This document shows, piece by piece, positions 5,881-6,536 of a stretch of DNA of 6,536 nt. Position numbers and translations under genes: made by a program. Source of the stretch: Candidatus Nealsoniibacteriota bacterium (GTDB lineage Bacteria; Patescibacteriota; Minisyncoccia; Minisyncoccales; CSSED10-335); NCBI GenBank assembly GCA_003557585.1, contig PWOE01000026.1, positions 1-6,536 on the forward strand, given 5' to 3'. The notes under the pieces were generated by a model. The model was not told the DNA's origin, made no database searches, and saw only the letters and a list, made by a program, of their open reading frames with translations. How positions within the stretch are numbered: position 1 is the stretch's first letter; the number at the start of each line of letters is the position of its first letter.

Positions 5881-6473
5881 TAACTGAATATGAGGCGACC
5901 TTTCTTGATGTAGATAAAGATGAAGTCAGAGGGAAGTTAAAAAAGATTGGCGCCAAACTAATTAAAAAAGAGTTTTTGCAAAAGAGATTTGCCTTTAATT
6001 TACCCGAAGGATTAAGGGGGCCCGGAAAATGGGTTAGAGTCAGGGATGAAAAAGATAGAATTACGATGAGCTACAAGTTTGTCTCTGGAAAGAAGATTGA
6101 AGATCAAAAAGAGATTGCTTTAATTGTTGATGATTTTGATAATGCAGTTGAGTTTCTAGAAAAGATTGGTTGCCAAAAGAAATCTTATCAAGAAAACAAG
6201 AGAGAAATTTGGCTCTTTGAAGACGTTGAAGTCTGTATTGATGAGTGGCCCTTCCTGGAGCCTTATCTTGAGATTGAGGCTGATTCAGAAGAAAAAGTAA
6301 AAAGAGTTTCTCGATTACTCGATTTTGATTATTCAGAAGCTAAATTTTGCGCAACGGGTAGGATATACGCAGAGAAATACAAGAACGTCTCTCTTGACTA
6401 TATAAACAATAAAATCAAGAAGATAGTTTTTGATATGCAAAATCCATTTCTAGAAGAAGAAATTGACTCCTAG
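5877..6473 (+). CDS. CYTH domain protein (class IV adenylate cyclase/thiamine-triphosphatase-like)
   Basis: A 198-residue triphosphate-tunnel protein. CYTH enzymes bind triphosphates with metal inside a beta barrel lined by Glu, Lys and Arg; members are class IV adenylate cyclases, thiamine triphosphatases and tripolyphosphatases. Seen here are EYEATF (4-9), the ExEx start of the motif with Thr8 in place of the usual Lys, then Arg37, WVRVRDE (52-58), MSYKF (64-68), KE (78-79), KREIW (108-112), IDEWPFLEPYLEIEA (121-135), and a tail with INNK...FDMQNPF (176-191) that I recall from CPR homologues annotated as class IV adenylate cyclase. That annotation is a family-level transfer; cAMP production is not established, and triphosphatase activity is equally possible. 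Last full gene of the operon, overlapping the pseudouridine synthase by 4 bases. No Shine-Dalgarno site. Confidence 0.88.
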   Translation: MITEYEATFLDVDKDEVRGKLKKIGAKLIKKEFLQKRFAFNLPEGLRGPGKWVRVRDEKDRITMSYKFVSGKKIEDQKEIALIVDDFDNAVEFLEKIGCQKKSYQENKREIWLFEDVEVCIDEWPFLEPYLEIEADSEEKVKRVSRLLDFDYSEAKFCATGRIYAEKYKNVSLDYINNKIKKIVFDMQNPFLEEEIDS

Positions 6474-6490
6474 GAGAGATGATGTAATAT
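6463..6490 (+). promoter_or_regulatory. Possible promoter for the gene leaving the window
   Basis: TTGACT (6463-6468), inside the last codons of the CYTH gene, lies 16 bases before TAATAT (6485-6490), or 14 bases before TGTAAT (6483-6488). This is the same arrangement as the putative promoter at 270-297. It would give the downstream gene its own transcript with a short leader. Confidence 0.4.
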
Positions 6491-6511
6491 TAAAAACAGA
6501 AAATTCACAAT

Positions 6512-6520
6512 AAAGGAGGT
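6512..6520 (+). promoter_or_regulatory. Consensus Shine-Dalgarno site AAAGGAGGT
   Basis: AAAGGAGGT is fully complementary to the usual bacterial 16S rRNA 3' end. It sits 8 bases (counted from GGAGG) before a TTG codon at 6528. It is the only canonical ribosome site in the window, so the next gene is probably translated strongly, or by a different initiation mode from its neighbours. Confidence 0.7.
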
Positions 6521-6527
6521 ATTTTCA

Positions 6528-6536
6528 TTGATTACT
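6528..6536 (+). CDS. Start of an unidentified gene running out of the window (partial)
   Basis: Only three codons are visible, TTG ATT ACT, placed correctly behind the AAAGGAGGT site. A rare ATT start one base upstream (6527) in another frame is also possible. The product cannot be identified. Evidence for a gene is the ribosome site and the possible promoter at 6463-6490. Confidence 0.4.

Overview
The window is an AT-rich, tightly packed piece of what looks like a Candidate Phyla Radiation (Patescibacteria) genome. The main evidence is protein style: a CYTH protein opening with EYEATF and ending with an INNK...NPF tail, and a membrane protein with an LE.xF..Y...GY..EA..IFS.D signature, both of which I associate with CPR genomes. 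Genes are short and closely spaced, and most starts lack a Shine-Dalgarno sequence. Promoters are bacterial in type (TTGACC/TATAAT-like). TGA acts as a stop in two genes, so this is not a code-25 lineage (Gracilibacteria/Absconditabacteria). The lineage call is inference from pattern memory, not a database search.

Layout. Bases 1-118 are a perfect 47-bp inverted repeat around a 24-nt loop, ending in a T run. Bases 119-297 hold no convincing gene. A 60-codon frame there faintly recalls half of a four-helix-bundle (bAvd/S23-like) protein. Next come two single genes on the plus strand: a nucleotidyltransferase-fold protein (325-870), closed by a clear terminator at 887-914, and a CPR-type membrane protein of unknown function (975-1829) whose promoter starts at that terminator's T-tract. 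Convergent to them is a two-gene minus-strand unit: a histidine phosphatase (2948-2391) followed by a Nudix hydrolase (2383-1910).

From a promoter at 3035-3062, a five-gene plus-strand operon runs to 6473: AP endonuclease IV (nfo), a four-helix membrane protein, UV-damage endonuclease (uvsE), an RsuA/RluB-type pseudouridine synthase and a CYTH protein. Spacings are 2 nt, ATGA overlap, 9 nt and ATGA overlap. The last bases carry a perfect AAAGGAGGT ribosome site before a gene that leaves the window.

How the genes may work together. Nfo and UvsE are two metal-dependent TIM-barrel endonucleases that nick damaged DNA, at abasic/oxidised sites and at UV photoproducts respectively. Their co-transcription looks like a compact single-strand-nick repair module. 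The Nudix/phosphatase pair could clean or dephosphorylate nucleotides or other phosphorylated metabolites. I see no CRISPR array, transposase, tRNA, rRNA or phage gene. No wholly new system is demonstrable. The best leads are the terminal palindrome, the repair operon with its unexplained membrane protein, and the UvsE variant whose usual Lys/His metal-site motif is replaced.
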